NCBI GenBank assembly: GCA_016256075.1
Contig: SDVU01000406.1
Location: 1-13,768, forward strand
Length of the DNA stretch: 13,768 bases
Source: Dictyocoela muelleri
Lineage: Eukaryota; Microsporidia
Direction of reading: 5' to 3'
Shown here: positions 1 through 8,408 of the stretch, piece after piece
Position numbering within the stretch: the stretch's first letter is position 1
Layout: the number at the start of each line of letters is the position of its first letter
The notes under the pieces: model-generated
Database searches by the model: none
Told to the model about the DNA's origin: nothing
The model's input: the letters and a program-made list of their open reading frames with translations, nothing else
Made by a program: the position numbers and the translations under genes

Positions 1-1593
1 GATATTGGCTGTCTATTTGATTTTTTTATTGTGAAAAATGTGTTTCGCTCTTCCTCCTCTATCCTCTCTGAAAAAAAAATATATTACTAAATATGATATT
101 GACAAAAGATAAAAAATTTATATTGTATTATACATATTAAAAAAAGTATAAAATATTAGTCGCTATTGCCAAGTTTTGTAAACTGATTCTTAAAATATGT
201 ATATACGACAATATAAAAAATCATCGGCCTTTACTAATGCTATATTTAGTATATTGTGATGTTTTTTTAGAAGAGTGAGGGTGTCTAAGAGAAGGATAAC
301 CGGATTTTTGTAACGCTTAAAATTATAAATGAGAAAATAACATGGTGTAATGCGCAAAGATATTGGCGATGTATAACATCATATTATTCAGGTGACGTTT
401 CATAGAAATTCAATCAAAATGAATTTATAAAATTTATAAAGAAATATTAAAGCAATATGTCAACTAAAATATATATTATTTTTATTGATAAATTTTTAAA
501 AAAAAATGTCAAAGGTAGCTACCTTACTCTTTGGTCAACTTACGCTAGAAGCCCACAATTTTCTATGCTAAAGCCTCGGCACATTGGTATTTATTTTTTA
601 TTCTTTTCAATTTTATCATAATAAGATCAAAATGATGATGAACATTTATATCACCCGATATATTTTTGATAATGTTAATATCAGAATAAAAATTAAATAG
701 TCTAATTCGTATGATAATTCGTATTTAGAAACCAAAACTTCAATTTTAATAAACTCGTTAAGCAAAGAATAATTATAAAATAAAAAATATAAACATCTTC
801 AAATTATTTTCTGTATTTTCCATCTTTCTAATATCTATTCAAAGGTCTCGAAATTGTATTATCTGACATATACTTTAGGTAAAATGAAAGTTAAAACGAT
901 AAATATTTGAATCGAGTTAAATTATTTTGGAGGCATCTGGACGATCTTTTTAAGCCCAATTATTATATTTTAGGATAATTTTTTTAATTTACTTTTTATC
1001 GAGTTGAAAATTTTTGATATCCTGTTTCTTTTTTGATATAAAAATACTAAAAAAATGAAGTACGAAGTTCCCATAATATCTCTTGAACTGTAATTATTTA
1101 AGTAAAAAGAATAGGCAATGAAATAAGTGTTTCCCACAATAGAATAATCTAGATAAATCGAGATAATCTAATTGAAAATTACATTGTAAAATTTAAATCA
1201 TTTTAATTATTAAATCCGTAATCACCTAATAAAATTTCCATTTCACATATTTAATTAAAAAATATCTTGAATTAATTCGGTTCTATCTTAAAATTTACGA
1301 ATTTTTGAATCTAAATCGATTTAAACAATTTTTTATAACTTTATCGAATAAAAAAAAATTTAAAACATCTTTATAACAATTCTTTGTAACAGTAGTACAA
1401 TTTTATAAACATTCGCGATAGTATAGCGTATCTTTTCTTTCATGTATTCATATTATTTAGCATTTAAATTTTTCTGCTGAAATTTTTCATTATTATGATG
1501 TACACACCATTAATATTTTCTTTTCGTAATTATAGTTTAAATTTTCTATATTTGTACATCTATAATTATTATTTTCTATTTTTTATCTAAATA
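1..1593. other. AT-rich stretch with no recognisable gene
   Basis: No reading frame of useful length, transposon end or RNA gene was recognised. The stretch is mostly A/T homopolymer runs. A slightly less AT-rich patch at about 505-595 contains a perfect 14-bp palindrome at 512-525 (AAGGTAGCTACCTT). Translations of that patch on both strands contain stops and gave no family I recognise. It may be a remnant of an old gene or element. Confidence 0.5.
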
Positions 1594-1595
1594 TA

Positions 1596-1731
1596 AGCTT
1601 TCCCGACCTAGATCGTTTTTGTGTCAATCTAGATCGTCATTTATGGGTATTTTAAATTTTTTAAAAAATGTTTTTCAATCAAGATCCTTTTTGTGTCAAT
1701 CTTGTTCGTTTATGTGTCAACATAGATAGCC
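1596..1731 (+). repeat. Left terminal inverted repeat of the Tc1/mariner element
   Basis: This pairs with 2785-2919. Inside it the word TTTTTGTGTCAATCT occurs near the outer edge (about 1616-1630) and again near the inner edge (about 1688-1702), with a third, weaker copy (TTTATGTGTCAACAT) at about 1709-1723. Repeated words inside a long inverted repeat are the layout known as IR/DR in Sleeping Beauty-like Tc1 elements, where each word is a transposase binding site. That role is inferred here. Confidence 0.8.
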
Positions 1732-1789
1732 AATTAGAAAATTTTTGTTAAATAATAAGATAAAATAAAATAAAAATAAATAATTAATT

Positions 1790-2744
1790 TTAATCGTTAA
1801 TTATTTCGCCATCTAAACACTTTTGAATATATTCTAGCATATGACGAAAAAAACCATTGCAATATTCAGGTGTTATTTATGATGCAGCGCTATTTATTGC
1901 ATTAAACAATTCATCTTCATTATTAGGATTATATCCACAATCAATATTTTCCATTTGCTAAAAAGATTTTCAATTGGATTTAGAAAAGGTGAGTATAGTA
2001 GCAAAATTTAAATATTTATATTTTTTCAGAACATTTATCCAAAACATTTTATTTTTTATGAATCGAAGCGTTATCCATAAACAGTTGGCAATTTTCTAAA
2101 TTTAATTCAGATAATCTTTTACCAAATTCATTAATAAAACCACACATTGATTCGGAATTGTATGGCCTAGTTGATATTTTAAAATCAATAAAATTTTCTC
2201 GAGTCATTACAGCCACGACTTAAATATTTCTAGTTCGTATAGTCTGAACCGTGCGTGATGATGTATTTCTTAGAAGTGTCTGCCTTTCTTTCTCCTCATA
2301 GAAACTTGAAATCCGCATTCATCTAAAAAACAATTTCACGACCCATTAAGTTGTTTCGCAATTATTGAAACCATAAGGCGTATGAAACCTTCTCTTAAAT
2401 TGATGCTGGTGTATTTCTACGTATTGGAACATTTATCATATTTTTAATGTATAATGGAAACTACATAAATTCCGAGCTATTGTGCTTTTTGAAACTTCAA
2501 TGACCTAAATCCTCAACTTTAATTTAATTTCTGACAATGTAATATCTGGCTCCTTGTCTACCAGTTCTCTAAGTATATTCTTATCCTTTGATGATTGTTT
2601 ACTACGTTTATCACCACCAGTTTTACCTGCTGATGATATACAGTTGTAAATTTTTTTTAAGATAGAATTTATAGTAGACCTATGAATGTCTAGCAAATCA
2701 CATATTTCAGACGTGTTTTCACACAAGTATGCATCCTAATGATG
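1790..2744 (-). pseudogene. Tc1/mariner transposase pseudogene
   Basis: Read on the minus strand, it starts with a helix-turn-helix region (ICDLLDIHRSTINSIL), continuous to 2505 over about 73 codons. Further on come the catalytic blocks: LDECGFQVSM (first D), LFMDNASIHKK (second D) and PFLNPIENLFSKWK (E). About 34 residues separate the second D and the E, as in the DD34E group. The reading ends at a stop at 1790-1792. The frame is broken several times: a stop at about 2505, a one-base loss just before the first D, and stops after the first and second D blocks. No good ATG is seen at the 5' end, where the open frame begins with TTG. The family binds inverted repeats and cuts and pastes at TA. 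Confidence 0.85.
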
Positions 2745-2784
2745 TTATCTCTATCATTTTGTTTAATACGTTTTTTCTTAAGTG

Positions 2785-2919
2785 TGGCGATCTAGGTTGA
2801 CACAAAAACAAACAATATTGGCACAAAAACGATCTTGATTGAAAAAAAAATTTAAAAAATTTAAAATACCCTCAAATGATGATCTAGATTGACACAAAAA
2901 GGATATATATCGGAAACCC
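2785..2919 (-). repeat. Right terminal inverted repeat of the Tc1/mariner element
   Basis: This is the reverse complement of 1596-1731 with scattered mismatches. It carries the same internal repeated words around TTTTTGTGTCAA. It ends against TA at 2920-2921. The visible divergence between the two ends suggests an old insertion. Confidence 0.8.
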
Positions 2920-3127
2920 TATAATAGAAAAAACCTTAGTGGAAAACGAATTTACGTCTTATGTCAATTTCTAATATCTTCTGACATATAGTGAGTCATT
3001 TTTGTCTTCGATAAGATAAACTCGCGATCTATGCGTTTAGTCTTTTTTATTGATTTTTATAGTTTCGGCGAGTTTTGATGTGCAGTAATTTTGAAAATTC
3101 GTTTTCTTTTTTATTTATTACGTGCTT

Positions 3128-3295
3128 AGAATATTCATAATTACCAACCCAAGGAATTATCTTCTATCATAGCCTTTAGTTATTGGTGTTAAATTTATAT
3201 AATATTCATAAGTTACACAGAGACCTATCTGTATACGCAATTTTAGTTTTATCAATGAATCAGCAAAATGTAGGTAATTAAAGAGATAAATCATG
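3128..3295 (+). repeat. Dispersed repeat family, copy A
   Basis: One of four related non-coding copies in the window (others at 11085-11300 minus, 11684-11905 plus and 13068-13135 plus). Shared landmarks in order are CATAATTACCAAC, CCTTTAGTTATTGGTG, CTGTATACGC, a GTTTTATCAATGA block and AGGTAATT. It has no open frame. Its right end runs into the palindromic end of the Merlin element at 3290, so that element may have inserted into this copy. The family is unknown to me; it could be a non-autonomous transposon or part of a long decayed element. Confidence 0.6.
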
Positions 3296-3334
3296 TGAAC
3301 ATTACCACCCGCCGGGGGGTAATGTTCACATGAT
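3290..3334. repeat. Palindromic left terminus of the Merlin element
   Basis: A 17-bp perfect stem (3290-3306 with 3318-3334, core TGAACATTACC / GGTAATGTTCA) is extended by CCC (3308-3310) against GGG (3315-3317), leaving a short GCCG loop. The right half starts with a G run and leads into the transposase remnant 25 bp later, so it is the likely terminal repeat. The left half is the same sequence pointing outward. Confidence 0.75.
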
Positions 3335-3359
3335 GAAAAAAAATATATTTCTTACTCAT

Positions 3360-4246
3360 ATGATTCAAGATACGTTGAATTTTATTTATACATCAAATAA
3401 TGAAGAAATGATTAATTTTCTATAACCAAAAAAAAAATTCACGAGACGATGATTTGCACGACATGTGGTGTAAGCATGTTTTTAAGAAAAAAAAAAGAGC
3501 GTAGGTTGGGTTATACTTGGAAATGTTTAAATTACAGATTTAGTAAATACGTAACAACTATATCTATATTAAAAGGCTCTTTTTTTGAAAAAATGAGAAT
3601 AGATCCCAGAAAATGCTTGGCCATTCTTTATTATATTTCATAAAATGAGCTAATAAATAAAATAGCCAATTTCACAAAAATAAGCAGGAAAAGAATAGGA
3701 ATAATTTTTAATAAAATATGGGACAAAATAACGCAGTTCTGGAAATAGAATGAGATAAAAAGAGCGGAATGGATGTTGTAGTGCAGGTTTATGAGACAAG
3801 GTTAAATTTTAACGCGAAATCTCATCGAAAAAAGTCTCCTTGAGAAACAGTTTGGGCTGTTACTATTACGGATATATCTACAGTACCCGCCAAAGGATAA
3901 GTAGAAATTGTGCCTGATAGATCAGCAGACACCCTTTTGTCAATAATTAATCGATTCATAAGGCCCGGATCTATCATACACACTAATTAGGGGCCTTCGT
4001 ATTTAAGGTTAAGAGAATCAAATGAATATACTCATATGACTATTTGCCATAAGTATAATTTTGTAGATCCGGAGACAAGAATACATACCCAACACGTCGA
4101 AAGTTTCAATAACAAATTAAAATTAGAAATTAAAAAAAAGTCTGATGTATAATCAAAGATCGTCATTGCTTAAATTTTTTATTTTCATTGATCATTTTAA
4201 AGAAGAAACATTCAATGAGATTTTAAAACTTATTATAATAAATTAG
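3360..4246 (+). pseudogene. Merlin / ISXO2-like transposase pseudogene
   Basis: About 295 codons from an ATG 25 bp inside the left end to a TAG at 4244-4246, a normal length. N-terminal residues MIQDTLNFIYTSN are followed by a stop at 3423 and a frame change in the A run before 3449. Then comes an open 64-codon part with the zinc-binding start (CTTCG, later KCLNYRFS). The catalytic region is readable but ruined: the first D block reads VYET instead of VDET and the second reads IHTN instead of IHTD. Only the E block (IHTQHVESFNNKLK) is intact. Further stops interrupt the middle, and a frame change at about 4145 precedes the C-terminus (FIDHFKEETFNEIL), which aligns with the second Merlin copy at the window's end. 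It is certainly inactive. Confidence 0.85.
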
Positions 4247-4326
4247 TTTATTATAATATTTTTTATTTAAATTTTTTTTATCTTTATATTAAAAAATCTT
4301 TTATTATTCATAATTTTTTCGGTGGA

Positions 4327-4375
4327 GGGGGTAATCTTCACATGATCTATTTACGGGGGTAATCTTCACATGATC
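4327..4375 (+). repeat. Two exact 21-bp direct repeats at the right end of the Merlin element
   Basis: The units 4327-4347 and 4355-4375 are identical (GGGGGTAATCTTCACATGAT plus C), separated by 7 bp. They match the left terminal repeat (GGGGGTAATGTTCACATGAT) in the same orientation, not inverted. This may mark two successive insertions or a rearranged end. Confidence 0.8.
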
Positions 4376-4376
4376 C

Positions 4377-4441
4377 GAATTTTTTTTATAGCAATGACAT
4401 TTTTTGCAAAGCGAAAAAATGTCATTGCTTTAGAAAAATTC
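4377..4441. repeat. Hairpin directly outside the Merlin end
   Basis: A perfect 16-bp stem (4390-4405 with 4414-4429, core GCAATGACATTTTTT) has an 8-nt loop, and a further 8-bp outer stem (4377-4384 with 4434-4441) follows after a few unpaired bases. The word GTCATTGCTT in its right arm also occurs at 4162-4171 in the 3' part of the Merlin transposase remnant. The hairpin may therefore be a fragment of a related short element. Confidence 0.65.
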
Positions 4442-4857
4442 TTTATAAAAAAAACAGATGACCTTCTTTAACAGATTATTTCGTGCTTATTTCAATACGC
4501 TTCCATTAATCCCTCCTTATTTCTTTTAGTAGCACAAACCGTTGTAGAACCAAAATTATGATGATTATACTGAAGATAAATCGTAATTTTACGTTTATTT
4601 TAAATAATAAATATGTAATTTCCTCTTAAATATGCGATTTTTTAAAAATTAGGGGTAACTCCGGTTAGAACCGAAAAAACTATAATAATATTATTTGGAT
4701 TTTTAATATATATATATATTAGTTTGATTTATTTAATAAAATTTAAGAATTTTTTATAACAGCAGGGGGACCCTAGAAAAACTGAAACATAAAAAGGGAT
4801 TAATACATAAAAAAGTTTGTGAAACAGTGTTCTAGACTAACTGATTCATAATACAAT
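4442..4857. other. AT-rich spacer with no gene seen
   Basis: No coding sequence was recognised. It contains a small palindrome (CGGTTAGAACCG, near 4662-4673), a 14-bp AT-only word at about 4682-4695 that recurs inverted just outside the foldback element (about 5930-5943), and a CAGGGGGACCCTAG stretch near 4763. The repeated AT word might be the true outer edge of the foldback element, but it is too simple to rely on. Confidence 0.4.
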
Positions 4858-5927
4858 GGTTTTCGATCAAAAGTAAAACTTTTGCAATCAAAAGTAAAAC
4901 CTTTGCAATCAAAAGTAAATCATAAAATTAAAAAGGTAAAACTAACATTTGAAATGAAACACAAATATCAGATCTACAAGGTTTTTCACAGTTATAGATC
5001 CATTTTTTCGAGGTTATAGACTCATTTTTTCAAAGTTAAAGACTCATTTTTTCAGATAGAGATACATTTTTGTAGAGTTATAGAAACATTTTGCAGAGTT
5101 AAAGATTATCCGGGAAATTCACATGATAAAATATTTTTTAACCCCATTTCAAACCCTTATTTTATAACCCTTATTTTTTTAACCCTTATTTTTAACCCTT
5201 ATTTTTAACCCTTATTTTTTAACACTTATTTCTTAATCCTAACCTTTTTAACCCTTATTTTTAACGCGTATTTTTAACCATCCTTTTTTAACCATTATTT
5301 TTGACCCCATTCTCTTTTAACAAGGGTTAAAAAAATAATGAAAAGATAGGCCTAAAATAAGGGTTTAAAAAACTCGTTAAAGAAAGGGTTAAAAAATAAG
5401 GGTTGAGAAGGTTAGGATTAAAAATAAGTGTTAAAAAATAAGGTTAAAAATAAGGGTTAAAAATAAGGGTTAAAAATAAGGGTTAGAAAATAAAGGTTTG
5501 AAATAAGGGTTAAAAATAAGGGTTAGAAAATAATGGTTAAAAATAAGGGTTAAAAATAAGGGTTAAAAATAAGATTTAAAAAAAAGGTTAGAAAATAAGG
5601 GTTTAAAATAGGGGTTATAAAATAATTTATCATGCGAATTTTCGCGGGTAATCTTTAACTCTGGTAAAATATGTCTATATCTTTATAAAAATGTGTCTAT
5701 ATGACTGAAAGAAATGGGCCAATAACTTTGAAAAAATGTGTCTATACCCTCGAAAAAATGGGTCTATAACTATAAAAAATCTTGTAGAGCTGATATATGT
5801 ATTTCATTTCAATTGTTATGTCTTAATTTTTTAATCATATGTTTTTCTTTTGATTTCAATTATGTTTTACCTTTGATTACAAAGGTTTTACTTTTGATTG
5901 CAAAAGTTTACTTTTGATCAGAAAACC
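4858..5927. mobile_element. Foldback-like palindromic element built of tandem repeats
   Basis: The whole segment is an inverted repeat: GGTTTTCGATCAAAAGT at the left edge answers ACTTTTGATCAGAAAACC at the right edge, and similarity continues towards a centre near 5326. Each arm has three blocks in mirrored order. The outer block is copies of a word around GCAATCAAAAGTAAAAC (4863-4950; 5848-5921). The middle block is about 22-bp units around GTTATAGACTCATTTTTTC (4991-5107; about 5655-5770). The inner block is 13-bp units around TTTTTAACCCTTA (about 5132-5320; about 5330-5625). The right arm is longer because it has more 13-bp units. No coding capacity was found. Long terminal inverted repeats made of short tandem repeats are known from Drosophila FB elements; kinship is not implied. 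Confidence 0.75.
5132..5625. repeat. Degenerate 13-bp tandem arrays facing each other
   Basis: Left of about 5326 the unit reads roughly TTTTTAACCCTTA; right of it the same unit is inverted (TAAGGGTTAAAAA), with more copies on the right. The array lies inside paired sequences related to CGGGAAATTCACATGAT (left, 5111-5127; right, inverted, about 5629-5647). Those resemble the Merlin end word, so the inner part may once have been a separate short element. Confidence 0.75.
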
Positions 5928-6269
5928 CTATAATATTATTATAAACCTCCATCAATATGATATAGTATCGAACCTCAAATATATCTAAGACGTTTCGCTT
6001 GATAATTTATAATAAAATCGAAAAAAAGCGTAATTAAGCTATAAAAAATGACCGCTATTCGTGCACCACAATTATTATAAAATTTAAATTTCTTATTAAA
6101 GCTTCAATATTAAATTTTTTTATTTAATTTTTACCTTAAAGTTTAATCTCAAAATTTAAATTTTAAGTGATTTAAAAATAAAAATCCGAGCATTTTTACA
6201 TTTTAAAAGGCTTGTTATTAACAAATATGTCACTAAATATGAAATAAGATAGAGTACAAAAAGAAAACT
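5928..6269. other. AT-rich spacer with no gene seen
   Basis: No repeat or reading frame could be supported. It separates the foldback element from the decayed reading frame that begins at 6270. Confidence 0.4.
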
Positions 6270-6554
6270 ATGACTGACTATCAAGAAGAGACGTTATTCA
6301 GAAAAATTTTATTTTAAAGAAATCCACTAACACCAAGCAATGATGAATCAAAAAAGGACTGTGAAATTAATAGTGATTCTAGGTTCAACTCTGATGGCAT
6401 TTTCAATTTTAACATAAATTTATTACAAAATTTTATCTAAATTGATACAAAAATTAATATAACGTTTCTTTCTTTGATTCTTTGCGCTTTCGGGATACAC
6501 TCTTTTTTAAAAGTAATTTGTCTTATTCTTCTTCTAATTATTTCTATTTGATAA
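6270..6554 (+). pseudogene. Decayed small membrane protein gene
   Basis: From an ATG at 6270 one frame reads as convincing protein for about 93 codons, interrupted only by two TAA codons (6315-6317 and 6438-6440). The first part is hydrophilic and acidic (MTDYQEETLFRK, then SNDESKKDCEINSDSRF). The last part is strongly hydrophobic (ILCAF and KVICLILLLIISI), as for a membrane anchor or hairpin. It ends in TGA TAA at 6549-6554. Another frame stays open to 6718 and may hold a frame-shifted continuation. I do not recognise the family. The alternative is a chance low-stop stretch, but the amino-acid mix before and after the stops argues for a once-real host gene. Confidence 0.4.
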
Positions 6555-6718
6555 TTACCGTAGAGTTAATGAAAGGTTATGTGGATTTTTCATTATTAAG
6601 GATAAATTTTAGAAAATGTCTAAATCATGATGTTACCATTTTTAAATTTGTTAATGTTTTTATTTTTTGGGGACTTTATCGGGATGTAAGGCATTTCAAG
6701 TTATACCTTTTGATATAA

Positions 6719-7288
6719 TTAATGACCTATTAATATTATAAGTTATTTATCTGAAAAAGTCACAGATTTTACTATATAGTTATTAGATTTTGCTTTATTA
6801 TGGAGCTGTGTTATCACAAAATGTAACTATTATTTATATTTTTTACATCTGTGATACTATAGTTCATATAATTACAAGTATTAACTATGAAAACTACAAT
6901 CTAATTTACCCTAACTATTAAGTAATAGCTTCAGTTTAATATTTTCTAAAAAAATAGCAAACATCCATTTATATGTGCAACTATGATTTAAACTTGATTG
7001 TTAACTTCATGATAATTATTTAATGTGAAAAGTGTCATTTTCATATTAAATATAATGAAAATAATGATTATGTTGTTAAATAAACAGATTAATCTGGTGT
7101 TTATTATTTATTCTTAACGTTTTTACAACTTTTATCATGATTTGTCAAAATCTATAAAAATAGTTGATCTTGATTAATAAGTTATTAAATATTTTTTGTT
7201 TTTAATTTCTTTTCACGTAATAAACATTGTTCATACTTCAATAATGTTTTTATTTTTATCGGGATTTTTATTAAATAATTTGTTTATC
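6719..7288. other. AT-rich spacer with no gene seen
   Basis: Only weak AT-rich hairpins are seen, for example around 7040-7072 and a CAGATTAATCTG palindrome near 7085-7096. No gene or transposon end is supported. Confidence 0.4.
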
Positions 7289-7296
7289 AATTAGAC

Positions 7297-7667
7297 CAGT
7301 GTTTCTCAAACCTTTTGGTGTCAGGGCGCACTTTTAAGATTTCTTTTTTGTGGGATAAATTGTAATATTTTATTTTTTTTCTCGCGCACACCAAAAAAAA
7401 TTAATTAAATATATATTAGTGATAACTATGTGCTTGATAGATATCGAGAATATCTCTAATTTTAGGCTTACTATTCGAAAGGCAAAATATCGTTTCTTCA
7501 TTAATTTATCAGAAATTTTCTTTTTTTGTGTTTGATAATTGCGAGTTTTTAAATTAGATTTTATGCTAAAGACAGATCTGAAGTTTAAAAAAATTAATTT
7601 CTAAAATATAAAAAATGTTCAGTGCGCACCTAACAAATGTCTAGGGCGCACAGTTTGAGAAACACTG
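7297..7667. mobile_element. Non-autonomous hAT-type element (MITE)
   Basis: The 371-bp element starts CAGTGTTTCTCAAAC and ends with its inverse, GTTTGAGAAACACTG. Flanking it are the 8-bp sequences AATTAGAC (7289-7296) and AATTAGGC (7668-7675), a target duplication with one later mismatch; 8 bp is the hAT length. Both ends carry inner GGGCGCAC words, which stand out as GC-rich against the surroundings. There is no coding sequence, so it must have been moved by a transposase encoded elsewhere. The end sequence looks like hAT short elements common in animals. Confidence 0.8.
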
Positions 7668-7675
7668 AATTAGGC

Positions 7676-8240
7676 GTTTCTGAATAAAAACTTTATAAAA
7701 TAAATTGAAAAATCTTTTAAAAGTAAAAAAGTTAGCTTCAAAGTTGGCTGTTAGACATTTAATTCTTGTAACCAAAATTATGTAACAACTAAGCTACTTT
7801 GATCAACCAAACTGTTATGTAATTTTCATTTTATCAAAGATTCGATATGATTAAGTTATTTAATAAACATATTAATTTTTACATTAACTGCTGTTTACAA
7901 GATGCTTCATCACACCATCTCAACCGTTAAATAAATAAATTAGATTTATTTTCATATTAGGACAAGTCTTAATCAGCTATACCTCAATTTAAAAAAACAA
8001 AATATTCTACCTTTTTATGTTTTTTACAAGTTAATGTCATTACTCGATTATTTATTAGAGTGACTGGGAAAATTCTAACATTGATACTCGAATTTGCATC
8101 TAAGAGTGTTATGTAATAAGATATCTACTTCAAATTGATATGTAATACTAACAATAATTTGTTTTGTTTGGTTATCAACTTCAGCATTGACATAATTATT
8201 TTTTATAATATTAATGATAACCATTCATGTTTAAATTCAA
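7676..8240. other. AT-rich spacer upstream of the PMT-derived hairpin
   Basis: No gene was recognised. A 9-bp perfect inverted pair (TGGTTATCA at 8169-8177, TGATAACCA at 8215-8223) is the clearest structure. The rest is plain AT-rich sequence. Confidence 0.4.
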
Positions 8241-8268
8241 AAAGTAGAATTACAGAATTCTTCTAATT

Positions 8269-8408
8269 GAAACATTTCAAACAAAACTTGACTGCAAAAA
8301 GTCAAAATAAAACTGTGTTTCACACTATAATTAAAGTCTCTATTTATAATTGTTTAGCTACAAATGAAAAATGAAATATCATTAACAATAATACTATTTC
8401 TTTTATGA
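8269..8408 (+). pseudogene. Truncated 5' copy of the PMT gene, same orientation
   Basis: The upstream sequence and an ATG at 8364 resemble those of the mannosyltransferase gene. The copy encodes MKNEISLTIILFLL followed by TGA at 8406-8408, against MKIKISLTIILFLL in the gene. Similarity to the gene stops at 8405, where the hairpin loop begins, so it is a 14-codon stub. It could yield a very short hydrophobic peptide if expressed, but nothing shows that it is. Confidence 0.7.

Larger units (their letters stand above)
1596..2919 (-). mobile_element. Tc1/mariner-type DNA transposon, decayed
   Basis: The element is about 1.32 kb, a normal Tc1/mariner size. It is flanked by TA at 1594-1595 and 2920-2921, the expected target duplication. 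Its ends are long inverted repeats of about 135 bp that still match over their whole length but with scattered differences, so it is not young. Between them, on the minus strand, lies a broken transposase with the D, D and E blocks of the family still readable. The element cannot make an active transposase. Family assignment rests on the DDE blocks, the TA duplication and the size. Confidence 0.85.
3314..4375 (+). mobile_element. Merlin (ISXO2/IS1016-like) DNA transposon, decayed
   Basis: The element runs from the G-run terminal repeat at 3314 to the end repeats at 4327-4375 and encloses a broken ISXO2-like transposase. Size (about 1.06 kb) and a single transposase gene fit the Merlin superfamily, which is common in microsporidia. 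The right end is odd: instead of an inverted copy of the left end it carries two direct copies of the same end sequence. The exact right border and the 8-9-bp target duplication expected for Merlin could not be fixed. Confidence 0.75.

Noticed and set aside
505-595. Possible tRNA or gene remnant in a less AT-rich patch
   Set aside because: No T-loop/anticodon layout could be folded and translations on both strands hit stops; only a 14-bp palindrome is certain.
4763-4785. piggyBac-like end (CCCTAGAAA)
   Set aside because: No TTAA directly before it, no matching inverted end and no transposase nearby; the word is short enough to occur by chance.
5132-5625. Telomere-like reading of the TTAACCC / GGGTTAA repeats
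   Set aside because: The unit is 13 bp and degenerate, the array reverses in the middle, and transposons lie on both sides; this is an internal foldback, not a chromosome end.
4863-5921. CRISPR array
   Set aside because: The repeats are head-to-tail tandem units without unique spacers, mirrored in an inverted repeat, in what appears to be a eukaryotic genome.
6482-6718. 78-codon plus-strand reading frame as a separate gene
   Set aside because: It overlaps the more protein-like frame 6270-6554 and begins without an ATG (TTTGCG context). At most it is a shifted continuation of that decayed gene.
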